Source: VXRD01 sp965232265
GTDB taxonomy: Bacteria; Latescibacterota; UBA2968
NCBI GenBank assembly: GCA_965232265.1
Contig: CBDDPH010000002.1
Location: 2,046,001-2,110,000 of the forward strand
Direction: 5' to 3'
DNA: 64,000 nt
Position numbers and translations under genes: made by a program. The notes below the pieces were generated by a model. It made no database searches and was not told where the DNA came from. It saw nothing but the letters and a program-made list of their open reading frames with translations. Positions 25,648-34,320 of this stretch are shown piece by piece (positions within the stretch are counted from its first letter, which is position 1; every line of letters starts with the position of its first letter).

Positions 25648-26289
25648 ATGAATATTGAACGGATTCAGCAAAAGCTGAGTGATAATCCCGCCGCTTATGC
25701 CGTGATCGTCTCAGGGCCATCGGGGGTAGGAAAAACGTCGATGTGCCAGGGCGTTTTGCGTGCAGATTCAAGCGTGCGGCGGTGTGTGACGACAACCACG
25801 CGACCACCACGCGAGGACGAAATACAGGGCGTCGCCCGTCATTTTGTAACCGTTGCACAATTTGAAGCCATGCAAACGCGAGGCGATTTTGTCGAATCTG
25901 CCGAAGTACACGGACATCTTTACGGCGCGACATTCGACTCGGTTGCAAAAGCCATGTGCGGTGGACAGGTGATGTTGATGGATGTTGATGTGCAAGGCGT
26001 AGCCGCGTGGAAAAAAGTCTTAGGAGATCGCTGTGTGACCGTATTTGTCGTGCCGCCATCTCTCGATGTGCTTGCAGAACGACTCAATGCGCGAGGATCT
26101 GAAAGCACGTCGGCCTTTCGCTTGCGTATGGAAAATGCCGATTCTGAACTCGCCCAAGCAAAAAACAGCGATTACGTTGTCGTAAATGACAAATTGGAAC
26201 AAGCCATCGCCGATTTACTCGCTATTATTCGCGCAGAGCGACGGCGCTCACGGAGGATGTGTTTCAGTAGTCAACAACTGGCAATATGA
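25648..26289 (+). CDS. gmk: Guanylate kinase
   Basis: A 213-residue guanylate kinase that converts GMP to GDP with ATP. It has the P-loop 'SGPSGVGKTSM' near residue 29, then 'RCVTTTTRPPREDEIQGVAR', 'FVESAEVHGHLYG' and 'LMDVDVQGVAAWKK', the GMP-binding and catalytic blocks. The lid segment is 'RGSESTSAFRLRM'. It lies 41 bp downstream of yicC and 160 bp upstream of rpoZ; that second gap contains a dispersed repeat. No Shine-Dalgarno is visible before its ATG. The C-terminal tail beyond about residue 200 is not conserved. Confidence 0.95.
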   Translation: MNIERIQQKLSDNPAAYAVIVSGPSGVGKTSMCQGVLRADSSVRRCVTTTTRPPREDEIQGVARHFVTVAQFEAMQTRGDFVESAEVHGHLYGATFDSVAKAMCGGQVMLMDVDVQGVAAWKKVLGDRCVTVFVVPPSLDVLAERLNARGSESTSAFRLRMENADSELAQAKNSDYVVVNDKLEQAIADLLAIIRAERRRSRRMCFSSQQLAI

Positions 26290-26363
26290 ATAAAGAGTAG
26301 AAATCATGGCGCAATAACAAGCAAAACCTTTCTGGATTACTGGCGTTGTGCCTTCGCGGCTAA

Positions 26364-26397
26364 GCATGTCCCTGCATGCTTTAAGCAGGCGTCCAGG
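26364..26397. repeat. Dispersed hairpin repeat (CATGTCCCTGC...TAAGCAGGCGTCCAGG)
   Basis: CATGTCCCTGCATGCTTTAA, then GCAGGCGTCCAGG, with CCTGC pairing to GCAGG. It lies between gmk and rpoZ; see the relatives at 6925-6957 and 12464-12489. Confidence 0.65.
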
Positions 26398-26449
26398 ATG
26401 GGAGGCGTTGCTTTCAACCCTTAATTGGCATTGACAAAGGAGGGCATTA

Positions 26450-26679
26450 TGCCAAACGTATTTTTTTCTGAAGAACTAACGGTTGAAGAGGATATGAATA
26501 CCTATAAAGCCGTATTGCTGGCATCAAAAGAAGCCCGCCGGTTGAATAAAGCCCGGCTGGTTGCGGGTGTGCCCGAAGGCGAAGAAAAAATAACAACCAT
26601 CGCACTGGACCGAATTGTAGAAAAGAAAATTCAGGTGACATATCATGCTGACGGGAAAGAGGATTCTTCTGGGCGTTAG
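26450..26679 (+). CDS. rpoZ: RNA polymerase omega subunit-like protein
   Basis: A 75-residue protein starting MPNVFFSEELTVEEDMNTYK. It is the size of omega, and 'NTYKAVLLASKEARRLNKAR' followed by an acidic/charged tail corresponds to the conserved omega helix that clamps the beta' C-terminus. Position supports this strongly: it sits between gmk and coaBC, the usual place for rpoZ. AAAGGAGGG 6 nt before the ATG fixes the start; a longer form from a TTG at 26425 is rejected. Its last 35 bp overlap the start of coaBC, so the two are translationally coupled. Sequence conservation is modest because omega is short. Confidence 0.8.
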
Positions 26680-27850
26680 CGGTGGCATTGCCGCCTATAA
26701 AAGCGTATTCTTATTGCGCCTTCTTCAGAATGCAGGTGCAGAGGTTCGGGTGATCATGACACCTGCTGCACAGAAGTTTGTGCAGCCCCTCACGTTTGAA
26801 GCACTCTCGCATCATCGCGTCTATACGGATTTGTTTCCGTCAGACGGCGACCCCGATGTTATTCACGTACAGTTGGGCAAGTGGGCCGATCTCATCATTG
26901 TCGCGCCAGCAACTGCAAATTGCATGGGCAAATTGGCCCATGGGTTGGCAGACGACCTGTTGACCTGTGCGTTGTTGGCTGCAGAAGCACCTGTTTTACT
27001 CGCCCCGGCAATGGAAACCCAAATGTGGGAACGCGGCGCTGTACGGCAAAATATCGAGTTCTTAAAAAAAGACGGCTATCGGATGGTTGGGCCAGGGGCG
27101 GGATTGCTCGCCTCGGGTGCCGAGGGAATGGGGCGCATGGCCGAACCCCATGAGATAGTAGATGAGGCCAGCACTATGATGGGCGCGATGCAATCGCTCG
27201 CGGGACAGCGCATTGTCGTGACAGCGGGCAGAACCGAGCAACCCATTGATCCCGTGCGCTTTATCACCAATCGCTCAACGGGTAAAATGGGCTATGCCAT
27301 TGCCGAACAAGCGCACCGCCGAGGTGCTGAGGTCGCGTTGATCAGCGGGCCGACAGAACTCACCGCTCCCGCCGGTGTACAGGTCGAGTCTATCCGCACA
27401 GTTGCCGACTTAAAAGCAGCGACCATCCGCGCATATCAGCAGGCCGACGCACTCATTATGACCGCAGCAGTACTCGATTTTCGCCCCAAACACGTGTCCG
27501 AATCAAAAATCAAAAAACGCGATGGCGGTCTTTCACTCCACCTGCTGCCCAATGAAGATTTTTTAATTCCCCTGGGACAAAACAAAGGTGAACGAATCGT
27601 AATCGGATTTGCGATGGAAACCGATCACGCGCTGGAAAATGCCCGCAAAAAGCTCCACGAGAAAAATCTTGACCTGATTGTGTTGAACGAATTGAATGTA
27701 GAAGGCGCGGGATTTGGCGTGGATACCAATGTCGTGACTTTTATCGAGCCTCATCGAGAACCTATCGCATTGCCTTTGATGTCCAAACGCGACGTGGCAG
27801 ACCGCATTTTGGATTGGCTGGTGTCGCGTTGGGAGAACGCGCATGAATGA
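26645..27850 (+). CDS. coaBC: Bifunctional phosphopantothenoylcysteine decarboxylase / phosphopantothenate-cysteine ligase
   Basis: A 401-residue CoaBC of the coenzyme A pathway. The N-terminal flavin-dependent CoaC half has 'LLGVSGGIAAYKSVFLLR', 'APATANCMGKLAHGLADD' and 'APAMETQMWE'. The CoaB half starts near residue 190 with 'VVTAGRTEQPIDPVRFITNR' and 'STGKMGYAIAEQAHRRGAEV' and includes 'KIKKRDG'. It adds cysteine to 4'-phosphopantothenate and then decarboxylates the product. The start overlaps rpoZ by 35 bp and the stop overlaps the uracil-DNA glycosylase gene by 8 bp, a tightly packed operon. Confidence 0.96.
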   Translation: MLTGKRILLGVSGGIAAYKSVFLLRLLQNAGAEVRVIMTPAAQKFVQPLTFEALSHHRVYTDLFPSDGDPDVIHVQLGKWADLIIVAPATANCMGKLAHGLADDLLTCALLAAEAPVLLAPAMETQMWERGAVRQNIEFLKKDGYRMVGPGAGLLASGAEGMGRMAEPHEIVDEASTMMGAMQSLAGQRIVVTAGRTEQPIDPVRFITNRSTGKMGYAIAEQAHRRGAEVALISGPTELTAPAGVQVESIRTVADLKAATIRAYQQADALIMTAAVLDFRPKHVSESKIKKRDGGLSLHLLPNEDFLIPLGQNKGERIVIGFAMETDHALENARKKLHEKNLDLIVLNELNVEGAGFGVDTNVVTFIEPHREPIALPLMSKRDVADRILDWLVSRWENAHE

Positions 27851-28541
27851 ATCCCCCGACCTGTTGGAAACCCTCGCGCTTGCACGCGATTTTCTATCGC
27901 GAGAAATCGCTTATGCGCCCGCCTCAATCGCGCTGCCTGATGATCGAGAATCGGACGCCGCCTGCACTGACAAGGGGTTAGTCAGTGATCCCCTGACTAT
28001 TTTGGGTCAAGAGGCTTGCAGTTGTCAAAAATGTGGATTGGCGCAAACGCGCACCTCAGTCGTGTTTGGAAGCGGGCATACTAATGCAGACCTCATGTTC
28101 GTCGGCGAGGCACCCGGCGCTGAAGAAGATCGACAAGGGGTGCCTTTTGTGGGGGCAGCTGGACAATTGTTGACGCGCATGATCGAAGCGATGGGTTTGA
28201 CGCGCGAAGCCGTCTATATCACCAACATCATCAAATGCAGGCCCCCCAATAACCGGGATCCCAAACCCGATGAAATTGCCGCCTGTCAGCCCTATTTACG
28301 CCAACAAATCGACCTGATTGCGCCTATTGTAATCTGTACTCTTGGCCGTTTTGCCGCGCAAACCCTGTTGCAGACTACCGAGTCAATGGGGCGTTTGAGA
28401 GGAAAAATTTTTGAATACCAGGACGCGAAATTAGTCCCCACATATCACCCTGCTGCCCTGTTGAGAAATGCACACTATAAGCGCCCTGCGTGGGAAGATT
28501 TGAAACTGGTTCGCAAACTTTACGATGGAACTGAAATCTGA
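27843..28541 (+). CDS. Family 4 uracil-DNA glycosylase (Fe-S cluster type)
   Basis: A 232-residue UDG of family 4 (UDGa type), which excises uracil from DNA. After a variable N-terminal stretch of about 55 residues, 'CQKCGLAQTRT' provides two cluster cysteines, 'VGEAPGAEEDRQGVPFVGAA' is motif 1, 'TNIIKCRPPNNRDPKPDEI' carries the third cysteine, 'ACQPYLRQQI' the fourth, and 'TYHPAALLRN' is motif 2. The four-cysteine arrangement distinguishes it from family 1 Ung. It overlaps coaBC by 8 bp and shares one base with the dnaB start (TGATG). The N-terminal extension is like that found before UDG domains fused to SPO1 polymerase-type proteins, but no polymerase part is present. Confidence 0.93.
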   Translation: MNESPDLLETLALARDFLSREIAYAPASIALPDDRESDAACTDKGLVSDPLTILGQEACSCQKCGLAQTRTSVVFGSGHTNADLMFVGEAPGAEEDRQGVPFVGAAGQLLTRMIEAMGLTREAVYITNIIKCRPPNNRDPKPDEIAACQPYLRQQIDLIAPIVICTLGRFAAQTLLQTTESMGRLRGKIFEYQDAKLVPTYHPAALLRNAHYKRPAWEDLKLVRKLYDGTEI

Positions 28542-29914
28542 TGGCCGTCCAAAATCCGACATCAAACACAGTTGAACGCGCATTGCCCCAGGCACTCGAA
28601 GTCGAACGCGCTGTATTGGGTGCCATGTTGATCGACAACATGGCAATCAATCGCGCGGTGGAAGTATTGGGGGATGAAACGGCGTTTTACCATACCCCAC
28701 ATCGAAGAGTCTATGCGGCAATTCAATCTGTGTCTGAGCGCGGCGATCCCGTCGATCAGGTCACACTCACCGCAGAACTCGTGCGGCGAGGCCAACTCGA
28801 CGATATCGGCGGCGCGGTTTTCATCGCCGAATTAGCCAGTGAAATGGCGACAGCAGCCAATGCCGAATACCACGCGCAGATCGTACTGGAAAAGGCGCAG
28901 AGGCGGCGGCTGATTGCCGCAGCGACCCAAACGCTTACCGAAAGCTATGAAGAAAGTGAGGATGTGCGCGAACTCATCGACCGCGCAGAGCAACGGGTCT
29001 TTCAGATTGCCGAAGGCGAATTGGGCAAAGGCGTCATGCCCCTTGCATCGGCAATTGAAGAGGCTTATGTAGCGATTGAGCGCGCACACGAACAGCCCGG
29101 CGCGCTGACCGGCGTGACCACGGGCTATACAGAACTCGATGAAATCACAGCGGGCTTGCAGTCTTCGGACCTGATCATCCTCGCGTCTCGCCCATCGATG
29201 GGCAAAACAGCACTCACCTTGTGCATGGCGCGCAATGCCGCCGTGAAGGGCAGTACCCCCGTACTTTATTTTTCACTGGAAATGTCAACAGAACAACTCG
29301 CACAGCGACTCTTGTGTGCAGAAGCGCGCGTGAGTTCACACCGTTTGCGAACCGGCAGACTATCAGAAGAGGAATGGCAGCGCTTATCCGAGTGGACGGG
29401 AAAGCTCATTGAAGCCCCCATATACATCGATGACACACCTGCTATTTCCGTCATGGAACTGCGCGCCAAAGCGCGACGCGCCAAATCCGAATACAATACT
29501 GCGCTCATCATCGTCGATTATCTGCAACTGATGACCACATCTGAAAATTTTGGCAGCCGCGAACAGGAAATCGCCTATATCTCGCGCTCCCTGAAAGCCC
29601 TCGCCAAAGAACTCGATATTCCAGTTGTTGCCTGCGCGCAATTGTCGCGGGCTGTGGAAAGTCGCACGGACAAGCGACCGCAACTGGCCGATTTGCGCGA
29701 GAGTGGCTCCATAGAACAGGACGCGGATGTGGTGATGTTTCTCTTTCGTCCCGAAGTGTATGGCATTGCAGACGAAGAGGGCAATGCACAAGAAGGCGTG
29801 GCCGAGATCATTTTGGGCAAGCAACGCAGCGGGCCGATTGGCAGCGTTTTCTTGACCTTTATGGCGGAGTATCTTCGCTTTGAAGAGCCTGAAATTTATC
29901 GCGAATTTCCCTGA
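28541..29914 (+). CDS. dnaB: Replicative DNA helicase
   Basis: A 457-residue DnaB. The N-terminal helical domain ('PQALEVERAVLGAMLIDNMA', about residues 10-110) mediates the hexamer collar and primase contact. The RecA-like domain has 'GVTTGYTELDEITAGLQSSD', Walker A 'ASRPSMGKTALTL', 'LYFSLEMSTEQLAQRL', Walker B 'ALIIVDYLQLM' and 'LADLRESGSIEQDADVVMFL'. It unwinds DNA ahead of the replisome. No intein interrupts the usual insertion points. It starts in the stop codon of the glycosylase gene and ends 12 bp before radA. No DnaB loader is nearby. Confidence 0.97.
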   Translation: MAVQNPTSNTVERALPQALEVERAVLGAMLIDNMAINRAVEVLGDETAFYHTPHRRVYAAIQSVSERGDPVDQVTLTAELVRRGQLDDIGGAVFIAELASEMATAANAEYHAQIVLEKAQRRRLIAAATQTLTESYEESEDVRELIDRAEQRVFQIAEGELGKGVMPLASAIEEAYVAIERAHEQPGALTGVTTGYTELDEITAGLQSSDLIILASRPSMGKTALTLCMARNAAVKGSTPVLYFSLEMSTEQLAQRLLCAEARVSSHRLRTGRLSEEEWQRLSEWTGKLIEAPIYIDDTPAISVMELRAKARRAKSEYNTALIIVDYLQLMTTSENFGSREQEIAYISRSLKALAKELDIPVVACAQLSRAVESRTDKRPQLADLRESGSIEQDADVVMFLFRPEVYGIADEEGNAQEGVAEIILGKQRSGPIGSVFLTFMAEYLRFEEPEIYREFP

Positions 29915-29926
29915 GGAAAATAGCCC

Positions 29927-31294
29927 ATGGGCAAAGTGCGCGTGCGATATGTATGTCAGCAATGCGGTGCGGATTCGGGACGGTGGTTTGGTCGGTGTGT
30001 GTCCTGTGGCGAATGGAACACCTGTGCCGAAGAAAAGACACCGCCCGAGTCAAAACAAAACAGACGCGCGGACGAATGGGTCAAAGCAAATCCGCCGCAG
30101 CCGATTACAGAAGTGGTGGGCGGCAGAGAAGACCGCATTGAGACAGCTATCGGCGAATTTGACCGCACATTGGGCGGCGGCATCGTGCCTGGCATGGCCG
30201 CGCTTGTCGGTGGCGATCCCGGTATTGGCAAATCCACATTGCTCTTGCAAGGCGTTGCACAACTCGCGTTTTCGGGTATGAAGACACTGTACGTATCCGC
30301 AGAAGAGTCCCCCCGCCAAACGCGGATACGCGCCCAAAGAATCGGCGCATTATCCGATGAATTGTACCTGATTTCCGAATCCAATCTCGATCTGATTTGC
30401 GGCTACATCGAAGAAATGCAGCCCGTCGCGGTTGTGATCGATTCGGTGCAGACCATTTTTAGCCCAGACCTGCAAAGCGCGCCGGGAAGTGTGGCGCAAG
30501 TCAGAGAGTCTTCGGCAAAATTAGTGGCACTGGGCAAACGCACGGGCACATCGATTTTTTTAATCGGGCACGTCACCAAAGAAGGCACCGTTGCAGGGCC
30601 GCGCGTACTCGAACACATCGTCGATACCGTACTTTATCTGGAGGGCGAACAACACGGTGCGTTTCGCATTTTGCGGGCCGCCAAGAATCGGTTTGGCTCG
30701 ACAAATGAAATCGGCATTTTTGAAATGTGTGATCGGGGGATGGTCGAAGTGGATAATCCCTCACAGGTATTCTTGCCCGAGCGCGAGACCGATCGGGAAG
30801 GCACGGCCATTGTTTGCACAATTGAAGGCACACGCCCCATTTTGGTCGAAGTACAAGCACTGGTCAGCCGCAGTAATTTCGGGTATCCCCAACGCGTGGC
30901 CACGGGATTTGATGCGCGGCGAATGGCAATTTTAATTGCCGTGCTCGAAAAACGGTCGGGCCTGCAATTGGGGACTGAGGATATTTTCCTAAATATCGCA
31001 GGGGGCTTGCGCGTTGACGAACCCGCTGTCGATCTGGGGGTCGCTATGGCGATGGCGTCGAGCTTTCGCAGCAGACAGATGTCCCGCGATACGGTTGTAA
31101 TTGGCGAAGTTGGGTTGGGTGGAGAAGTGCGTGCTGTTGGTCAAATTGAACGCAGAATGGCCGAAGCGCGCAAACTGGGCTTCACGCAGTGTATTGCCGC
31201 CAAATCAAATTTGAGTGGCGCACGCATTCCCGATGGCCTGTCGTTGATTGGCGTTCAGGATGTGGATGCCGCGCAAGATGTGGTATTTTCATAG
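29927..31294 (+). CDS. radA: DNA repair protein RadA
   Basis: A 455-residue RadA (Sms), a DnaB-type branch-migration helicase of recombination. The N-terminal zinc ribbon has Cys10, Cys13, Cys24 and Cys27 ('VCQQCG', 'RCVSCGEW'). The ATPase domain shows 'GGDPGIGKSTLL', Walker B 'AVVIDSVQTI' and the RadA-specific 'KNRFGSTNEIGIFEM'. The C-terminal Lon-like domain includes 'FLNIAGGLRVDEPAVDLGVA' and 'EVGLGGEVRAVGQIERRMAE'. It acts in DNA repair and homologous recombination, consistent with its position after udg4 and dnaB. No frame or motif anomalies are visible. Confidence 0.96.
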   Translation: MGKVRVRYVCQQCGADSGRWFGRCVSCGEWNTCAEEKTPPESKQNRRADEWVKANPPQPITEVVGGREDRIETAIGEFDRTLGGGIVPGMAALVGGDPGIGKSTLLLQGVAQLAFSGMKTLYVSAEESPRQTRIRAQRIGALSDELYLISESNLDLICGYIEEMQPVAVVIDSVQTIFSPDLQSAPGSVAQVRESSAKLVALGKRTGTSIFLIGHVTKEGTVAGPRVLEHIVDTVLYLEGEQHGAFRILRAAKNRFGSTNEIGIFEMCDRGMVEVDNPSQVFLPERETDREGTAIVCTIEGTRPILVEVQALVSRSNFGYPQRVATGFDARRMAILIAVLEKRSGLQLGTEDIFLNIAGGLRVDEPAVDLGVAMAMASSFRSRQMSRDTVVIGEVGLGGEVRAVGQIERRMAEARKLGFTQCIAAKSNLSGARIPDGLSLIGVQDVDAAQDVVFS

Positions 31295-31318
31295 AGATTA
31301 TTATTAGGGAGAGAGCGC

Positions 31319-31942
31319 ATGGCACCGAGAATTGTGTACATTTCAAAATTGCTGTCATTGATGTTGCGACACAGGCCAGATGAGTTTGGACTACAAGTCG
31401 ATCGCTATGGTTTTGCCGACCTCGACGCGGTTTTGAGTGCCTTTCAAGACCGCGATGCGGCATTTACCCTTGAAGATATTGAAAAAGTGGTTTATGATGG
31501 AGAGAAGCAACGGTTCGAGATTGTGGAAAATCGCATTCGCGCGCGTTATGGGCACAGTTTTTCCATCGACCTGGGCCTCGATCCATCAGAACCGCCCGAA
31601 TTTTTGTACAAGGGGGTGGATGCCGCCGATGTTGACCGATTGTTGTCTGAAGGCTTGGTGCCAGATGATCGGGATTATGTACATTTGTCGTTTGACGCCG
31701 ATGTCGCCGCGCGATTAAGTGCAAGGCCCGGACGCCGAGGAGCTGTGATACGCATTGCAGCGACACGCGCCCATCAGGCAGGCGTACATTTCTACGATTG
31801 TGGTCCAACCGTATTGACCAAACATATCCCCGGGGAATTTTTGGATTTAGAACAGGGTGGGGGCATCACATCTTATAACACATCTCAGGAACGAGAGAGT
31901 GTGACTTATGGTCGGCGGCGACGCTTCTCATCTCGGCGGTAG
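31319..31942 (+). CDS. kptA: RNA 2'-phosphotransferase (Tpt1/KptA family)
   Basis: A 207-residue Tpt1/KptA enzyme, which removes an internal RNA 2'-phosphate using NAD+. The family's catalytic residues are in place: Arg17-His18 in 'SLMLRHRPDEFGL', 'RARYGHSF' (usually RAxQGHS, here Tyr for Gln), 'YVHLSFDADVA' and the NAD-binding 'FYDCGPTVLTKHIPGEFL'. Bacteria generally lack the tRNA splicing pathway that produces the eukaryotic substrate, so its role here is unknown; ADP-ribosylation of RNA or DNA ends is an alternative reported for the family. It follows radA by 24 bp with its own GGGAGAG ribosome-binding site and precedes the diadenylate cyclase-like gene. Confidence 0.92.
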   Translation: MAPRIVYISKLLSLMLRHRPDEFGLQVDRYGFADLDAVLSAFQDRDAAFTLEDIEKVVYDGEKQRFEIVENRIRARYGHSFSIDLGLDPSEPPEFLYKGVDAADVDRLLSEGLVPDDRDYVHLSFDADVAARLSARPGRRGAVIRIAATRAHQAGVHFYDCGPTVLTKHIPGEFLDLEQGGGITSYNTSQERESVTYGRRRRFSSRR

Positions 31943-32003
31943 TTAAATGGTCGTTTTGAGACGTGTTCACAGAGCCAGAATGGCCTTTTTATAAAAGCGT
32001 TTT

Positions 32004-32912
32004 ATGGCTAAATCAAACAAAAATTACACGCAGTCCCTGCTGAGGACTGCCAAAAATTTGGCACGAGAAACCTGTGCCGATATGATCCTGCTCATAGCCA
32101 ATTCCGGTGTGAGCCACGCCGATGTTCACAAGCTGAACACCACCTGTCAAGTCCTGATTGTGACGCGAAAAAAACACTTTTTAAGTGGTGTTGAAGACAA
32201 GGGCGTTCAGCGTCTGACGTATGATTATCGCAGGAGTAATGGCTCGCACTTCGAACAACTGCGACAATGTGTTATCAGGGGCATGGAAAGTGGACATATC
32301 CGCCGGGATGCGCGATTGGTATGCCTGAGTCGCCTGCTGGCCTCGCGGGGTGTGGATGCGATAACAGTGATGGACACCCGTATTGGGTTTGAGATATACG
32401 ATCCGGCAAAAATCTCATCCATAGCAGGCGATTTACCACTTAAAGTTGTCAAGACCACGCTCGATCTTGCCATCAATATTGGTACGGAAGGTCGAGAAGG
32501 TGATCCGGTCGGCACCTTATTTGTCATTGGCGATTCCAAACGGGTTCTGCACCATTCGAGGTCCATGACATTTGATCCTTTTCGCGGATATTCCGATAAG
32601 GAAAAAAATATCTGCAATCCCGATGTTCACGAAGGCGTCAAAGAAGTATCGCTGATGGACGGCGCATTTATCATTCGGGAAGATGGGGTTATCCTATCTG
32701 GCGGACGCTATATTTCAGCGAGTGTGCGCGGTCTCACGTTGCCCAAGGGGTTGGGCGCACGCCATGTGGCCGCAGCGGCGATTACCAAAACCACCCGGGC
32801 CATCGCCCTGGCTATTTCCGAGTCAACAGGAACGGTTCGCGTATTTAAGCAGGGCAAAATCATTTTGCAAATTAACACGCACCGGCGATACATTGAGCAA
32901 GACCAGCGGTAA
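32004..32912 (+). CDS. DacZ-like diadenylate cyclase (c-di-AMP synthase)
   Basis: A 302-residue protein with a C-terminal DAC (DisA_N) domain. 'GREGDPVGTLFVIGD' (about 163-177), the 'DGA' motif at 219-221 ('LMDGAFIIREDG') and 'GLGARHVAAAAITKTT' at 250-264 line the ATP-binding and catalytic sites; the family's RHR appears as RHV. Residues 1-150 form an N-terminal domain with alternating strands and helices that looks like the pyruvate kinase C-terminal-like part of archaeal DacZ, not the TM anchors of CdaA or the HhH domain of DisA. The expected reaction is condensation of two ATP into c-di-AMP. No phosphodiesterase or known c-di-AMP riboswitch is evident in the window. Confidence 0.82.
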   Translation: MAKSNKNYTQSLLRTAKNLARETCADMILLIANSGVSHADVHKLNTTCQVLIVTRKKHFLSGVEDKGVQRLTYDYRRSNGSHFEQLRQCVIRGMESGHIRRDARLVCLSRLLASRGVDAITVMDTRIGFEIYDPAKISSIAGDLPLKVVKTTLDLAINIGTEGREGDPVGTLFVIGDSKRVLHHSRSMTFDPFRGYSDKEKNICNPDVHEGVKEVSLMDGAFIIREDGVILSGGRYISASVRGLTLPKGLGARHVAAAAITKTTRAIALAISESTGTVRVFKQGKIILQINTHRRYIEQDQR

Positions 32913-32938
32913 TGGACATATTGCGCTAAGAGATATGT

Positions 32939-34234
32939 ATGCAGCGATGGATCGTGCCCCTTTTGACGGGGGTCGTTATGGCGAGCAGTTTTGCTGCGAT
33001 GCCGGCATGGGGCAAACAAGTGCCGGTTTTTTTTGTGCTTTTCGGCATTGCATCTGTGGCCTATCTCATTGCCGTCTGGCATTGTGAATATGTGCCCTTA
33101 ACGGCTATTGTGATCGCTGCCGCCGTGTTTCGGCTCAGCCTTTTGTTTTCTATCCCCGTGCTGTCCGATGATATTTATCGCTATGTGTGGGATGGACGCG
33201 TACAGTGGTCTGGCATCAATCCCTACCGATTTGCACCCGCGGCCCAAGAACTGACGCATGTACGAGACGCACTCATTTTTCCCAAAATTAACCACCCCGA
33301 ATTGCCCACCATTTATCCGCCCATTGCACAGATGGCATTCTGGGTGGGATATGGGATTTCGGGTGGCATACTGGGCATCAAGGTGATACTCGTCTGTGCC
33401 GACCTGATTGTGGGATGGCTTATAGTCTGTTTGCTCAAACATTTTGAGCAGCGGACACAATGGGTTTTGATTTACTTCTGGCATCCGCTGGTCGTAGTCG
33501 AAATTGCTGGCAATGGACATATCGAATCGCTGGGCATCGCCGCTTTATTGGCTGCATTGTACTTGTTCTTAAAGGGACGAGACCGCATCGCATTAAGTGC
33601 GCTTGGCGGGGCTATTTTAATTAAATTTCTACCCCTTGTTTTTTTACCGCATTTTGTGCGATGGAAAGGGTGGCGGCCAACCAATTGGCCCGCTCTGCTC
33701 ATAGTGCCCTGTGTCGTGCTCATGGGATATCTGCCCTATGCGCGGACCGGCACATCTGTCTTTGGTAGCCTGGGCACTTATGCCCAACACTGGTCGTTCA
33801 ACAGCGCGGTATTTAATGTACTCATTCTGCTTTGCGGCGATGGACAAATTGCACGCGGTATCATTGCCCTGCTCTTTTCAAGTGTCGTGCTGTTGCTGAT
33901 CTGGAAGCGCGTCCCCCTGCTGCACAGGGCATATCTGACTGTGGCGGCCTTTATTCTGCTGACCCCCACGCTCCATCCGTGGTATGTCGTGTGGTTAATC
34001 CCATTTCTCGTTTTCTTTCGGCATCCGCCCTGGATCGCTTTCTCACTTCTGGTGGTCTTATCCTACCACATTTTGATTCAATACCAGGCCAGTGGCGTAT
34101 GGGAAGAAGCTGTGTGGATCCAATGGGTGGAATACGGAGGATTGATACTGGTGGGCATCCCGTATTTGCTTTTTAAGCACACGGAAATCTTGACGAAAAT
34201 AGGACGTTTTTTTAATATACACCGTTTAACCTGA
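32939..34234 (+). CDS. GT-C type membrane glycosyltransferase (polyprenyl-phosphate-sugar dependent, DUF2029/GT87-like)
   Basis: A 431-residue integral membrane protein with about 10-12 helices. The first large loop carries 'LSDDIYRYVWDGRVQWSGIN' followed by 'PYRFAP', with the acidic Asp pair used by GT-C enzymes as catalytic or metal site, and a 'HPELPTIYPPIAQ' segment after it. Such enzymes transfer a sugar (often mannose) from a polyprenyl-phosphate donor to lipids or glycans outside the membrane. The sugar and acceptor are not readable from sequence. It is 26 bp downstream of the DacZ-like gene, without another glycosylation gene, so a pathway link to the Wza/Wzz genes is only possible. 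Confidence 0.8.
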   Translation: MQRWIVPLLTGVVMASSFAAMPAWGKQVPVFFVLFGIASVAYLIAVWHCEYVPLTAIVIAAAVFRLSLLFSIPVLSDDIYRYVWDGRVQWSGINPYRFAPAAQELTHVRDALIFPKINHPELPTIYPPIAQMAFWVGYGISGGILGIKVILVCADLIVGWLIVCLLKHFEQRTQWVLIYFWHPLVVVEIAGNGHIESLGIAALLAALYLFLKGRDRIALSALGGAILIKFLPLVFLPHFVRWKGWRPTNWPALLIVPCVVLMGYLPYARTGTSVFGSLGTYAQHWSFNSAVFNVLILLCGDGQIARGIIALLFSSVVLLLIWKRVPLLHRAYLTVAAFILLTPTLHPWYVVWLIPFLVFFRHPPWIAFSLLVVLSYHILIQYQASGVWEEAVWIQWVEYGGLILVGIPYLLFKHTEILTKIGRFFNIHRLT

Positions 34235-34320
34235 TTTTACTGCGGAAAAGAAAAAACGGGAACCCGAATTGGGCAAAAGCGTTTTTGAAAAAGTTTGAAT
34301 GAGCAAAGGAGATGGCAAAA

